Below, in pieces: positions 20,045-29,945 of a DNA stretch of 55,088 bases. Made by a program: the position numbers and the translations under genes. Below the pieces are notes generated by a model that saw only the letters and a program-made list of their open reading frames with translations, was not told where the DNA came from and did not search any database. The stretch's first letter is position 1, and every line of letters starts with the position of its first letter. Origin of the DNA: Arenicellales bacterium (lineage in GTDB: Bacteria; Pseudomonadota; Gammaproteobacteria; Arenicellales; JAHEKD01); the NCBI GenBank assembly GCA_028284225.1, contig JANQSD010000025.1, forward strand, positions 1-55,088, written 5' to 3'.

Positions 20045-20727
20045 TGTATTACTGTCTTTTTCTGACAAGGAAACTTAATGTATTGCTCTAACTCAATGGG
20101 AGAGTCAATATAACAGTCTGCGTTCCAAGCCGTTGGGTTTTCATCATCAGTGTAATAGCCATAAAGTGCAGCACAAGATATCATGCCGGCAGCCTTGGCT
20201 GCCTCGACGTCACGCTCGGCGTCGCCAACATACAGGCATTTTTCAGGTGAGCACGAGGCCAGTTCGCAGGCTTTGAATAATGGCGCGGGATGTGGTTTTC
20301 TGACGCTTAGGCTATCCCCGCTAATCACGCTGGTTGCACGATAATCAAGTTCTAATGCCGTTAACAGCTGCTGGGTCAAGTATCCGGGTTTATTGGTGAC
20401 GATTCCCCACGGAATTTGTGCGGATTCAAGATTCTCCAGAATTAACTCCATACCCTTAAATAAGGTTGACTCTACGGCTACATTAGTTTGATAAATATCC
20501 AGAAATGCCTGTTTTAGCATCTCGAAATTAGAGCCCGACTCGTCTATGCCAAAACCCAACTTAACCAAAGCGGCGCTGCCATGGGAGACATGAGGACGAA
20601 TCGTGGACATCGATAATGGTGGTCGTCCGTGATCGTCCAGTAGTAAATTAAGCGCCAGACCCATGTCTGGGGCAGTATCGATTAATGTGCCATCTAAATC
20701 AAAAAATACACCTTCAAAGGTATTCAT
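20041..20727 (-). CDS. mupP: HAD phosphatase, probable N-acetylmuramic acid 6-phosphate phosphatase MupP
   Basis: A 228-residue HAD-superfamily phosphatase. It has motif I FFDLDGTLIDTAPDM (residues 8-22), motif II with TNKPG, and motifs III and IV with RKPHPAPLF and YVGDAERDVEAAKAAGM. These features are shared by phosphoglycolate phosphatase (Gph) and MupP. The position between ubiG and yciK is the one held by mupP in Pseudomonas, where it acts in MurNAc recycling; this context is why I prefer MupP. Its ATG lies only five bases after the end of a 177-bp repeat, and no clear Shine-Dalgarno sequence is visible. Confidence 0.85.
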   Translation of the reverse strand: MNTFEGVFFDLDGTLIDTAPDMGLALNLLLDDHGRPPLSMSTIRPHVSHGSAALVKLGFGIDESGSNFEMLKQAFLDIYQTNVAVESTLFKGMELILENLESAQIPWGIVTNKPGYLTQQLLTALELDYRATSVISGDSLSVRKPHPAPLFKACELASCSPEKCLYVGDAERDVEAAKAAGMISCAALYGYYTDDENPTAWNADCYIDSPIELEQYIKFPCQKKTVIQ

Positions 20728-20732
20728 GACTT

Positions 20733-20909
20733 AACCCGAAATATGTAATAGGTTTCGTTGTGAGAGGAAAAAATGCAATAAGACCAAGTGCTCCCGCAAG
20801 GGATTTAGACGCAGCCATAGCCTCACTATGGTAAGGACAAATTTCGAGGAAGTGCTTGAGATTGAAGCAGTTTTTCATCGCAGCAGATTCCTATTGCATG
20901 TTTCGGGTT
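20733..20909 (-). mobile_element. MITE-like foldback element, copy A
   Basis: A 177-bp non-coding element with terminal inverted repeats: aacccgaaatatgtaatagg at 20733 and, read on the other strand from 20909, aacccgaaacatgcaatagg (18 of 20 identical). The interior is a long imperfect palindrome centred on CCATAG (20815-20820) and CTATGG (20826-20831). It is nearly the reverse complement of copy B at 26644-26819. Trinucleotides matching TAA flank the ACCCG ends on both sides, a possible target duplication. It lies between ubiG and mupP and contributes the last codons of ubiG. Confidence 0.85.
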
Positions 20910-21600
20910 TAATAAACCAGCTAATGTAATTTACATCTAAATCAGGTGCCAGCCAAAACTGTTCAGTGACAGGGTTATAGTGAATGCCGGTGGAGTGCTT
21001 TAGCATCAAGCTGTTCGCCCTGGCCCATTGGTCCAGCTCAGAGGGACGAATAAACTTCTTATGCTCATGGGTGCCTTTGGGCAATAGCTGAAGTATATAT
21101 TCAGCACCGACAATGGCCATTAGATAAGATTTAGTGGTACGATTAATCGTCGAAAAATAAACACTACCACCGGGTTTTAGTAATTGTGTACAGGCTTTAA
21201 CCACCGAAACCGGTTCAGGGACATGTTCCAGCATTTCAAGACAAGTAATAACATCATATTGGCCAGGTTCAGTTGCTGCCAGTTCTTCAATAGCAATTTG
21301 TTTGTAGTCAACCTCATGGCCGCTTTCTAATAAATGTAGCCTGGCTACTTCAAGTGCTTCTGTGGCCAAATCTATCCCGGTGACCTTCGCTCCGAGCTGT
21401 GCCATGCCTTCAGCAAGCAAGCCACCACCGCAACCTACATCCAGAACAGATAACCCCCTTAATGCTGTGCGTGAATTAATGTAGTGCAGGCGCAGGGGGT
21501 TCATGCGGTGCAAGGGTTTGAATTCACCTTGAGGGTCCCACCACCTGGACGCGAACTGGTTAAATTTATCCAGTTCTGTTTGATCTGCGTTTGTTGTCAT
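20875..21600 (-). CDS. ubiG: Ubiquinone biosynthesis O-methyltransferase UbiG
   Basis: UbiG performs both O-methylations in ubiquinone synthesis using S-adenosylmethionine. The 241-residue protein starts at ATG 21600, giving the family N-terminus [29 protein letters not shown]. The SAM-binding motif is [16 protein letters not shown], and later [10 protein letters not shown] and [14 protein letters not shown] match UbiG. The C-terminus runs [11 protein letters not shown] and then ETCNRNLLR. The last ten or so codons and the TGA come from the end of repeat copy A. A longer frame to 21675 is open but would overlap mtaD. Confidence 0.95.
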   Translation of the reverse strand: MTTNADQTELDKFNQFASRWWDPQGEFKPLHRMNPLRLHYINSRTALRGLSVLDVGCGGGLLAEGMAQLGAKVTGIDLATEALEVARLHLLESGHEVDYKQIAIEELAATEPGQYDVITCLEMLEHVPEPVSVVKACTQLLKPGGSVYFSTINRTTKSYLMAIVGAEYILQLLPKGTHEHKKFIRPSELDQWARANSLMLKHSTGIHYNPVTEQFWLAPDLDVNYISWFIKPETCNRNLLR

Positions 21601-21613
21601 ATTTGCTAAATAT

Positions 21614-22936
21614 TCAATTCGAGGCGATATTCTGGCTAATCTGACTGACTTGTTCAAGTAATTGATCAGTATCAATGTGTGTCAGTTGTCGGTCCTTCAT
21701 TAATAACTTTCCTTCTACCCAGCTATGAGTCACCTGAGAACGTGAGGCTGAATAGACAATTTGCGAAACCGGATTGTAAACAGGTTGGCAGTGCAGGGCG
21801 GATAAATCAACCGCAATCATGTCAGCACTTTTGCCCGGTTCCAATGATCCGCAAACATTGTCGATGTTTAATGCCTTGGCCGCATTGATTGTGGCCATTT
21901 CCAACGCTTGCCAGGCAGTCACTGTTTCAGCATCCGATGATGCACCTTTGGCTAATAAGGCCGCAGTACGTAGCTCGCCCAGCATATTTAAATCATTATT
22001 GCTGGCCACACCGTCTGTGCCCAGTGCAATATTTATCCCGGCCTCAAGACATTGTTTAATCGGACTGATTCCGCTACCCAATTTTAAATTTGCTTCCGGA
22101 CAATGAAGAAGATTCACCCCCAATTCCGCCAGACTTTGGATTTCCTCACTTAATAAATGCACCATGTGTACAGCTATTAGGCGTGGTGAAAGTAGTCCAA
22201 GTTTGCTCAGCCGTTCAAGTGGACGCATACCGTATTGGTCAATCGACTGCTCGGTTTCATGTTGGGTTTCATGAATATGCATATGAATCGGTAAATCTAA
22301 TTCATCAGCAAGCACACGGATTCGCTTTAATGGTTCGTCCGAAACTGTATAGGGTGCATGCGGCGCAAATGTTGGGCTGATCAGTGTTGAGTATTTCAAT
22401 TCATCAGCAAGTTTTAAGCCCTTGCTTAAATATTCGTCAGGTCCACTGGCCCAGACAGTCGGGAAGTCCAGCATAATCATTCCAACAGCTGCTCTTATCC
22501 CCAATGACTCTGCCGTTTGGGCAACTATATCGGGGAAAAAATACATGTCATTAAAACAAGTTGTGCCGCTCTGTATCATTTCAGCAATGGCCAGGTTGGT
22601 ACCGAGTTTGACGAAATCGGCGCTGACAAACTGGCCTTCTAGTGGCCAGATATGCTCTTCCAACCAGGGCTTCAAAGGGATGTCATCGGCGATGCCACGA
22701 AAAAGTGTCATGGCGGCATGCGTGTGGCAATTGATCAGCCCGGGCAATAGCGCATGATCCTTTAACTCGATCCTATTGCAATCGGGAAAAATCTCTATAG
22801 CTTCATCTGCAGGTATAATTTGCTCAATTTTATGGTCTTTTTTGACCAGGCAATGATCACTAAGAATGGACTTTTTACCCTCCAGGGGCACTATCCATTT
22901 AGCAAAAATCAGCTCTCTGTATGACGAATTTTTCAT
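21614..22936 (-). CDS. mtaD: 5-methylthioadenosine/S-adenosylhomocysteine deaminase
   Basis: A 440-residue amidohydrolase of the TRZ/ATZ branch. The metal motif [16 protein letters not shown] lies at about residue 66. It is followed by FNDMYFFPD, the metal-binding [17 protein letters not shown] and the late [14 protein letters not shown] with the conserved aspartate. The C-terminal strand domain has [16 protein letters not shown]. It would deaminate MTA or SAH to the inosyl form. It stands first in a leftward operon with ubiG, a SAM user that produces SAH, 13 bases downstream. Substrate choice is inferred from family and context. Confidence 0.9.
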   Translation of the reverse strand: MKNSSYRELIFAKWIVPLEGKKSILSDHCLVKKDHKIEQIIPADEAIEIFPDCNRIELKDHALLPGLINCHTHAAMTLFRGIADDIPLKPWLEEHIWPLEGQFVSADFVKLGTNLAIAEMIQSGTTCFNDMYFFPDIVAQTAESLGIRAAVGMIMLDFPTVWASGPDEYLSKGLKLADELKYSTLISPTFAPHAPYTVSDEPLKRIRVLADELDLPIHMHIHETQHETEQSIDQYGMRPLERLSKLGLLSPRLIAVHMVHLLSEEIQSLAELGVNLLHCPEANLKLGSGISPIKQCLEAGINIALGTDGVASNNDLNMLGELRTAALLAKGASSDAETVTAWQALEMATINAAKALNIDNVCGSLEPGKSADMIAVDLSALHCQPVYNPVSQIVYSASRSQVTHSWVEGKLLMKDRQLTHIDTDQLLEQVSQISQNIASN

Positions 22937-23264
22937 AGGGTTTGCCCACTTTTCGGAATATCAATTTTATCTTCAAAAAGAATAGATAATTTGGAGTGAT
23001 AATTCACATTAATCAAATTCATTAACTATTTGTAAATAAAATAAATTAGTAATTTAGTTTAAGTAAAAAATTAAGCTTAAACCAACGGGTATTTTTAAGC
23101 CTGACATGGTATAATTTTAGCTAACTTTTTTAGATAAAAAACAAACTATTTTTCAAGGCTTTTTAACTAAAAACAACACTCGTGGTACCGGGGTAAGCCA
23201 TTTGAATCTGCTTTAAACCCATTCTAACCGTATCGAACAAAACAACCTAGTACAAATAAACTGC
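22937..23264 (+). promoter_or_regulatory. Divergent mtaD/gyrA intergenic region with extended -10 promoter for gyrA
   Basis: This 328-base AT-rich gap contains tggTATAAT at 23107-23115, an extended -10 (TGN-TATAAT), with no good -35. It would give a leader of about 140 bases. The leader's end (ctagtacaaataaactgc before ATG) has no Shine-Dalgarno sequence. I see no gene in this gap. The AT-rich half nearer mtaD could hold the mtaD promoter, but I cannot pick one. Confidence 0.5.
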
Positions 23265-25850
<2,586 letters not shown>

Positions 25851-25858
25851 TAGATCTT

Positions 25859-26644
25859 ATGAGTCACAGTGACGACGATCTTTACCGCGAGCAGAGCATA
25901 AACTTTTTGGAGTTGATATGGGGGCAGGGTTACCTCTCACCGGGTGGTCCGCAAGAAGTTGCCCGGTTATTAGCCAATATCGACTTAACAGCAAAGCGGG
26001 TCTTAGATATCGGCTGTGGGGCAGGCGGGATTACGCTTTCGCTGGCGCGTGATTACGGCGCTGCATCGGTAGTCGGTATTGATGTTGAATCACCGGTTTG
26101 TGATACTGCGCGCAAGCTAATTGAAGATGCAGGTTTTTCAGATCAGATCGAAATTCATAAAGTTATTCCCGGTCCGTTTCCATTTGCCGATCAGACTTTT
26201 GATATTGTGTTTAGCAAAGACTCCATTGTTCATATCACCGATAAAGAAGCATTAGCCGCAGAAGCGTTCAGGGTTTTGAAACCCGGCGGCTGGTTCGTGG
26301 CTTCAGACTGGTTGATTTCACATGATCATGAGCCATCGGCCCAGATGAAGCAGTATATCGCGCTAGAAGGGCTGGATTTTGCCATGGCCTCACCCGGGCG
26401 ATATCAGCGAGCTTTGGAAAATGCCGGTTTTGCAAATGTAGCATTACACAATCGCAATGCCTGGTATTGTGAGCAGGCAAAACTTGAACTGAGTGAACTC
26501 AGTGGATCGAGACGAGAAGAGTTTGAATCCGTCGTTGGCATAGATTTATTACAGTCTAATATTAATATCTGGACGGCTATGGTTAAAGTCCTAGAAACCG
26601 GTGAACATTGCCCGCATCACTTCAGGGGGCAAAAGCCCGGTTGA
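25859..26644 (+). CDS. SAM-dependent N-methyltransferase (phosphoethanolamine/glycine methyltransferase-like)
   Basis: A 261-residue class I methyltransferase. The SAM motif is RVLDIGCGAGGITLSLA (about residue 47), and motif IV-like FSKDSIVHITDKEAL is followed by RVLKPGGWFVASDWL. The N-terminal INFLELIWGQGYLSPGG and the DSIVHITDK stretch resemble phosphoethanolamine N-methyltransferases and dimethylglycine/sarcosine methyltransferases. Substrate is therefore likely a small amine, but I cannot fix it. The gene starts eight bases after gyrA. Its TGA stop overlaps the first base of repeat copy B. Confidence 0.8.
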   Translation: MSHSDDDLYREQSINFLELIWGQGYLSPGGPQEVARLLANIDLTAKRVLDIGCGAGGITLSLARDYGAASVVGIDVESPVCDTARKLIEDAGFSDQIEIHKVIPGPFPFADQTFDIVFSKDSIVHITDKEALAAEAFRVLKPGGWFVASDWLISHDHEPSAQMKQYIALEGLDFAMASPGRYQRALENAGFANVALHNRNAWYCEQAKLELSELSGSRREEFESVVGIDLLQSNINIWTAMVKVLETGEHCPHHFRGQKPG

Positions 26645-26819
26645 ACCCGAATTATGCAATAGAAATCTGCTGCGATGAAAAACTGCTTCAATCTCAAGCA
26701 CTTCCTCAGGAATTTGATCTCACCATAGAATGACTATGGCATCGTCCTGTCCCTGCGGGAGTACTTGATTTTATTGCATTTTTTCTTCTCGCGACGAATC
26801 CCATTGCATAATCTGGGTT
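26644..26819 (+). mobile_element. MITE-like foldback element, copy B
   Basis: A 176-bp non-coding element. The terminal inverted repeats are aacccgaattatgcaatag at 26644 and, read from 26819 on the other strand, aacccagattatgcaatgg (16 of 19 identical). Its central hairpin is CCATAG at 26723-26728 and CTATGG at 26734-26739 with a different loop from copy A. The trinucleotide TGA flanks the ACCC ends on both sides (26642-26644 and 26819-26821), a possible target duplication. It lies between the methyltransferase stop and the next ATG at 26823, in the same relative orientation as copy A has to ubiG and mupP. Confidence 0.85.
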
Positions 26820-26822
26820 GAA

Positions 26823-27269
26823 ATGAAAATTATTAGAGCCAAAGCTGAACATGTGAACCTGGTTGCACCTCTTTTCGATGCCTATCGTCAGTTTTACCAA
26901 CAACCGGCAGATATTGAGGCGGCAAAAATATATATTCATGATCGACTCACTCATCAAGAATCTACTATTTTCCTGGCGTTGCTAAACGATCAACCGATTG
27001 GTTTTACCCAACTTTATCCCTCATTTTGCTCAGTAGAAATGATAAAAATTTTGGTTCTTTATGATTTGTTCGTTGACCAAGGCTCCAGAAGCAAAGGCGT
27101 GGGTTATGCCCTATTAGATCAAGCACGACTGGAGGCTGATAATGTCGGGGCCAGTCGAATTGATTTGCAAACTGCCCAAGATAATGTCACCGCTCAAAAT
27201 CTCTACCGAAAATTCGGCTATCTGTACAGTTGCGAATTTCAAAATTGGAACTATTACTTAACGCCCTAA
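26823..27269 (+). CDS. GNAT family N-acetyltransferase
   Basis: A 148-residue protein with the GNAT fold: N-terminal strand-helix (IIRAKAEHVNLVAPLFDAYRQFYQQ), the core strand pair IFLALLNDQPIGFTQLYP, and the acetyl-CoA pyrophosphate loop SRSKGVGYALLDQA (about 94-107). The C-terminus has IDLQTAQDNVTAQNLYRKFGY, typical of amino-group acetyltransferases of the Rim/Ypea type. The acceptor is unknown. Its start codon lies three bases after repeat copy B, with no evident Shine-Dalgarno sequence. Confidence 0.85.
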   Translation: MKIIRAKAEHVNLVAPLFDAYRQFYQQPADIEAAKIYIHDRLTHQESTIFLALLNDQPIGFTQLYPSFCSVEMIKILVLYDLFVDQGSRSKGVGYALLDQARLEADNVGASRIDLQTAQDNVTAQNLYRKFGYLYSCEFQNWNYYLTP

Positions 27270-27330
27270 ATAGTAAAATCCTCCCGAATTCAGATATTTT
27301 CACCTTGAGTTTTGGTTTTGCCGAGCTTAC

Positions 27331-27360
27331 TTGGCATGATTAATCTTCAAGATTTATAAA
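27331..27360 (+). promoter_or_regulatory. Putative sigma-70 promoter of the threonine synthase gene
   Basis: TTGGCA (27331-27336) and TATAAA (27355-27360) are spaced 18 bases apart. They lie 30 bases upstream of the ATG at 27390, which is itself preceded by AGGAAGACGACATT, a good ribosome binding site. Confidence 0.55.
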
Positions 27361-27389
27361 GACTACCAACATTTTAGGAAGACGACATT

Positions 27390-28613
27390 ATGACTAAGAC
27401 CTACGTAACCCATCTTGAATGCTCGATGACAGGTAAAACATATCCTGCAGGTCAAATTCATGGTCTTTCGGAAGTGGGTCGGCCGCTGCTAGTTCGTTAT
27501 GACTTGCAGCAACTTGCAGCAGATGTCAGCAAAGAGGATATTGCTCACTCAGTCGAACCCGGGTTTTGGCGCTACTCGTCTATGTTGCCCGTCACCAAGC
27601 CGGAGAATCGAGTTTCCTTAGGTGAAGTTGTTACGCCTTTGATTGATTTGAATTTTTCCGCGCCGGGCTTAGGCGGATTGCCCGGTAAAGCTATTGTCAA
27701 AGATGAAGGCCGTCTACCCACAGGCTCATTTAAAGCACGTGGGTTATGCCTGGCAGTGTCAATGGCCAAAGAATTCGGTATTGACCATTTAGCTATTCCT
27801 ACCAACGGTAATGCCGGTGCAGCCATGGCGGCCTATGCCAGACGTGCTGGCCAGAAGGCGACTGTGTTTTGCCCGGAGGATACGCCTGATATAAACATTC
27901 GCGAAATTCAGCAACAGGGTGCCCAGGTTTGGAAAGTAAACGGTTTGATTAACGATTGCGGCAAAATTGTGGGTGAAGGTAAAGAATCAGTAGGCTGGTT
28001 TGATACTTCTACACTTAAGGAGCCATATCGTATTGAAGGCAAAAAAACCATGGGTTTGGAATTGGCCGAGCAAATGGGCTGGAATTTGCCTGATGTGATT
28101 TTTTATCCGACCGGTGGTGGCACCGGCTTGATTGGCATGTGGAAAGCGTTTCATGAACTCAAAGAAATGGGCTGGATCGATTGCAAGCTGCCTAAAATGG
28201 TGGCGGTTCAGGCAGAGGGTTGTGCACCTATCGTCAAAGCCTGGCAGGATGGGGAAGAACACGCACCGCTTTGGGAAAACGCACATACCTTCGCTGCAGG
28301 AATCCGTGTGCCGATTGCCGTAGGTGATTTTTTGATTATTCGTGCAGTACGTGAATCCGGCGGTTTCGGTATGATGGTTTCTGATGAGGAAATTGCCCAG
28401 GTTAGGGATCTGATAGCTAAAGAAGACGGATTGCTACTTTGCCCTGAGGGTGCCGCGACTGCTGTGGCTTACAAAAAGGCCTTAAAGCAAGGCCTAATCA
28501 GTAAGGACGACACAGCGGTACTTTACAACTGCGCCACAGGATTAAAATACCCCATGGCTGCTGTGGATAATGACCTGGATAAAAACAAACCTGTAGATTA
28601 TTCGATATTCTGA
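27390..28613 (+). CDS. thrC: Threonine synthase
   Basis: A 407-residue PLP-dependent enzyme of the type II fold, converting O-phosphohomoserine to threonine. The PLP lysine is K115 in TGSFKARG. The PLP-phosphate glycine loop is PTGGGTGLIG, and NGNAGAAMAAYARRAG is the conserved asparagine region. The N-terminal cysteine-containing stretch (THLECSMTGKTYPAGQIHGLS) is typical of plant-type or archaeal-type threonine synthases (YALI/ThrC-short class). A related PLP activity such as threonine dehydratase is possible but less likely given this N-terminus. Monocistronic by context. Confidence 0.88.
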   Translation: MTKTYVTHLECSMTGKTYPAGQIHGLSEVGRPLLVRYDLQQLAADVSKEDIAHSVEPGFWRYSSMLPVTKPENRVSLGEVVTPLIDLNFSAPGLGGLPGKAIVKDEGRLPTGSFKARGLCLAVSMAKEFGIDHLAIPTNGNAGAAMAAYARRAGQKATVFCPEDTPDINIREIQQQGAQVWKVNGLINDCGKIVGEGKESVGWFDTSTLKEPYRIEGKKTMGLELAEQMGWNLPDVIFYPTGGGTGLIGMWKAFHELKEMGWIDCKLPKMVAVQAEGCAPIVKAWQDGEEHAPLWENAHTFAAGIRVPIAVGDFLIIRAVRESGGFGMMVSDEEIAQVRDLIAKEDGLLLCPEGAATAVAYKKALKQGLISKDDTAVLYNCATGLKYPMAAVDNDLDKNKPVDYSIF

Positions 28614-28723
28614 ACTGATCTGTAGAGATCCGAAAGTGGTACACCAAAGTGTGACACCTTGGTTTAACATGGCTCTAAAATGATGCTAATGTCTTACAAA
28701 ACAATAGCTTATGTGTTTTGTGG

Positions 28724-28747
28724 TACCGAGTCCGGCCATCGGCACCA
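28724..28747 (+). pseudogene. 3' tRNA-like remnant (tRNA-Leu type), possible attachment site
   Basis: The bases gagtccggccatcggcacca (28728-28747) read as the end of a tRNA: half of a T-loop and T-stem, seven acceptor bases CATCGGC, then A and CCA. Intact tRNA genes with 5' GCCGATG are often leucine tRNAs. The TTC of the T-loop and everything upstream is missing. Such 3' fragments are often left where an integrative element has inserted. A recombinase remnant lies 3.5 kb away, at the other side of the subtilase genes. Confidence 0.5.
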
Positions 28748-28987
28748 TAAAAATATATAATAAATACAATGGTTTATTTGATTATTTACAACCGTTCTTG
28801 TTCCTTCAGATTTCACTAAATTCTTGATCGTCCAAATACCGTCCAGTTACATGCTGTATCAAAATGGAATATGTAGATAAATATTGCAGTTAAGCAGTAC
28901 ATTTCTGTTTGCACTAAAAATTCAAACAACTTAATCCCCAAATTTCTGCTATCCTTTTCCCTTGCAGTACTGGGTACAACTAAATAT

Positions 28988-29140
28988 ATGAGTTACCCAA
29001 AATATGACCGTTTCAATGCCTATGACATGTCTGTTCGAGATAATGGTTACACTGTTCGTTTGAAAAAGGACATTGCTGCACTAAAGCATTTAACTTTAAC
29101 GCTGTTTGTTCTGATCATGTGCCTGTCTTCAGGCTGGTAG
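28988..29140 (+). CDS. Possible small membrane protein, 50 residues
   Basis: An ATG-initiated frame reading MSYPKYDRFNAYDMSVRDNG, then a basic stretch YTVRLKKDIAALKH and a hydrophobic segment LTLTLFVLIMCLSSGW before TAG. The layout (soluble N-terminus, one C-terminal membrane helix) could be a small membrane protein. It could also be the beginning of a larger transporter subunit cut off by decay. No Shine-Dalgarno sequence is evident. Not recognised. Confidence 0.3.
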   Translation: MSYPKYDRFNAYDMSVRDNGYTVRLKKDIAALKHLTLTLFVLIMCLSSGW

Positions 29141-29477
29141 GAAGTGTCTTTAACTAAACAAGACTTTTAAACTCTCTGTTGCAGGATACTAGCCGAGAAT
29201 CACAGTGATTAAGGAAAACTGTTTTTCTGCTGTTTCTGTTCTTTACGAGACTTACAGGTTAGCAATTAATACGGAAACAAATACCAGTTCATTAGATCCC
29301 GGTATATGACTGATGTAATTTATCTAACTATGTATCCTGTGCTGTAATCATCAATTCGATATATTTTTGGACAAAGTCTTACTTTATTACATGAATGACC
29401 CTGCCTTGGTTGCCAGTTGACAATATAAGCAATACAATCTCGACATTAAATTATGTTAATAATGGGCGGGGTTTATC

Positions 29478-29945
29478 TTGATCAAAAAATTATTACTAAG
29501 TTATTTTGTTTGTACTTTTTTTGTTAATGTTCAAGCACAAGATGTCTTCATACTTCCAACTGATCATAAAACTGATTCTCAGATTTTGCTGGAGTCTAAA
29601 TCAGCTGAATATATCCAAAATTTAACGGAAGCAGATTTTAAAAACTTCGCTTATAACGATCTAAGGAAATTATTCTTAGAACATGATTGGATAAACATTT
29701 CAGTAGAATTTCTAGGATATTTTTCTGAGTCTGAAATAGAAAATTATGAATTTGAAAAGAAAAAAATTCAAAGTTATGGAGCGAAAATAATAAATTCTTT
29801 GCCTGAAAACTCATTTAGAGATGCCCATACCTCTGAATTCCTACCTCGAGTGAGTTTAAACATATCTGAACCAGCTCTATATCCAATATTCACAAATTCA
29901 TTCGTCACAAGCATTTTCATCAATAGATATGGGCAAACAAATTAG
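29478..29945 (+). CDS. Secreted protein resembling a free-standing subtilase propeptide (inhibitor I9-like)
   Basis: The 155-residue protein starts at TTG (gggcggggtttatcTTG) and has a signal peptide (1-20, MIKKLLLSYFVCTFFVNVQA). The C-terminal half (about 70-150) fits the layout of a subtilase propeptide: a strand (INISVEFLG), a charged helix (SEIENYEFEKKKIQS), and then LPRVSLNISEPALYPIFTNSFVTSIFINR. The last piece parallels the usual lPyVaLeVdaaaLaaLaaspxVaxIxeD ending of I9 domains. Its TAG shares the G of the GTG start of the subtilase gene. The subtilase lacks a propeptide of its own, so I infer that this protein folds and inhibits it in trans. No family assignment could be checked. Confidence 0.6.
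   Translation: MIKKLLLSYFVCTFFVNVQAQDVFILPTDHKTDSQILLESKSAEYIQNLTEADFKNFAYNDLRKLFLEHDWINISVEFLGYFSESEIENYEFEKKKIQSYGAKIINSLPENSFRDAHTSEFLPRVSLNISEPALYPIFTNSFVTSIFINRYGQTN

Larger units (their letters stand above)
28614..29477. other. Long, largely non-coding gap upstream of the subtilase island
   Basis: This 864-base stretch is AT-rich and carries no convincing large gene. It contains a hairpin just after thrC (accaaagtg/caccttggt, 28643-28663, no T-run), a tRNA 3'-end-like fragment at 28724-28747, and a possible 50-codon reading frame at 28988-29140. A TTGACA at 29417 has no matching -10 at normal spacing. The region looks like decayed DNA at an island boundary. Confidence 0.55.

Noticed and set aside
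20875..21675. Longer UbiG frame starting at 21675
   Set aside because: It would run into mtaD by 62 bases and the extra residues do not resemble UbiG; the ATG at 21600 gives the usual N-terminus.
22090..22757. Rightward open frames opposite mtaD
   Set aside because: They lie inside the confidently identified mtaD gene and have no recognisable motifs.
28643..28663. Hairpin after the threonine synthase gene as a terminator
   Set aside because: The stem is interrupted and no T-run follows; too weak to call.
29417..29422. TTGACA as the promoter of the protease operon
   Set aside because: No TATAAT-like box lies at 15-19 bases downstream.
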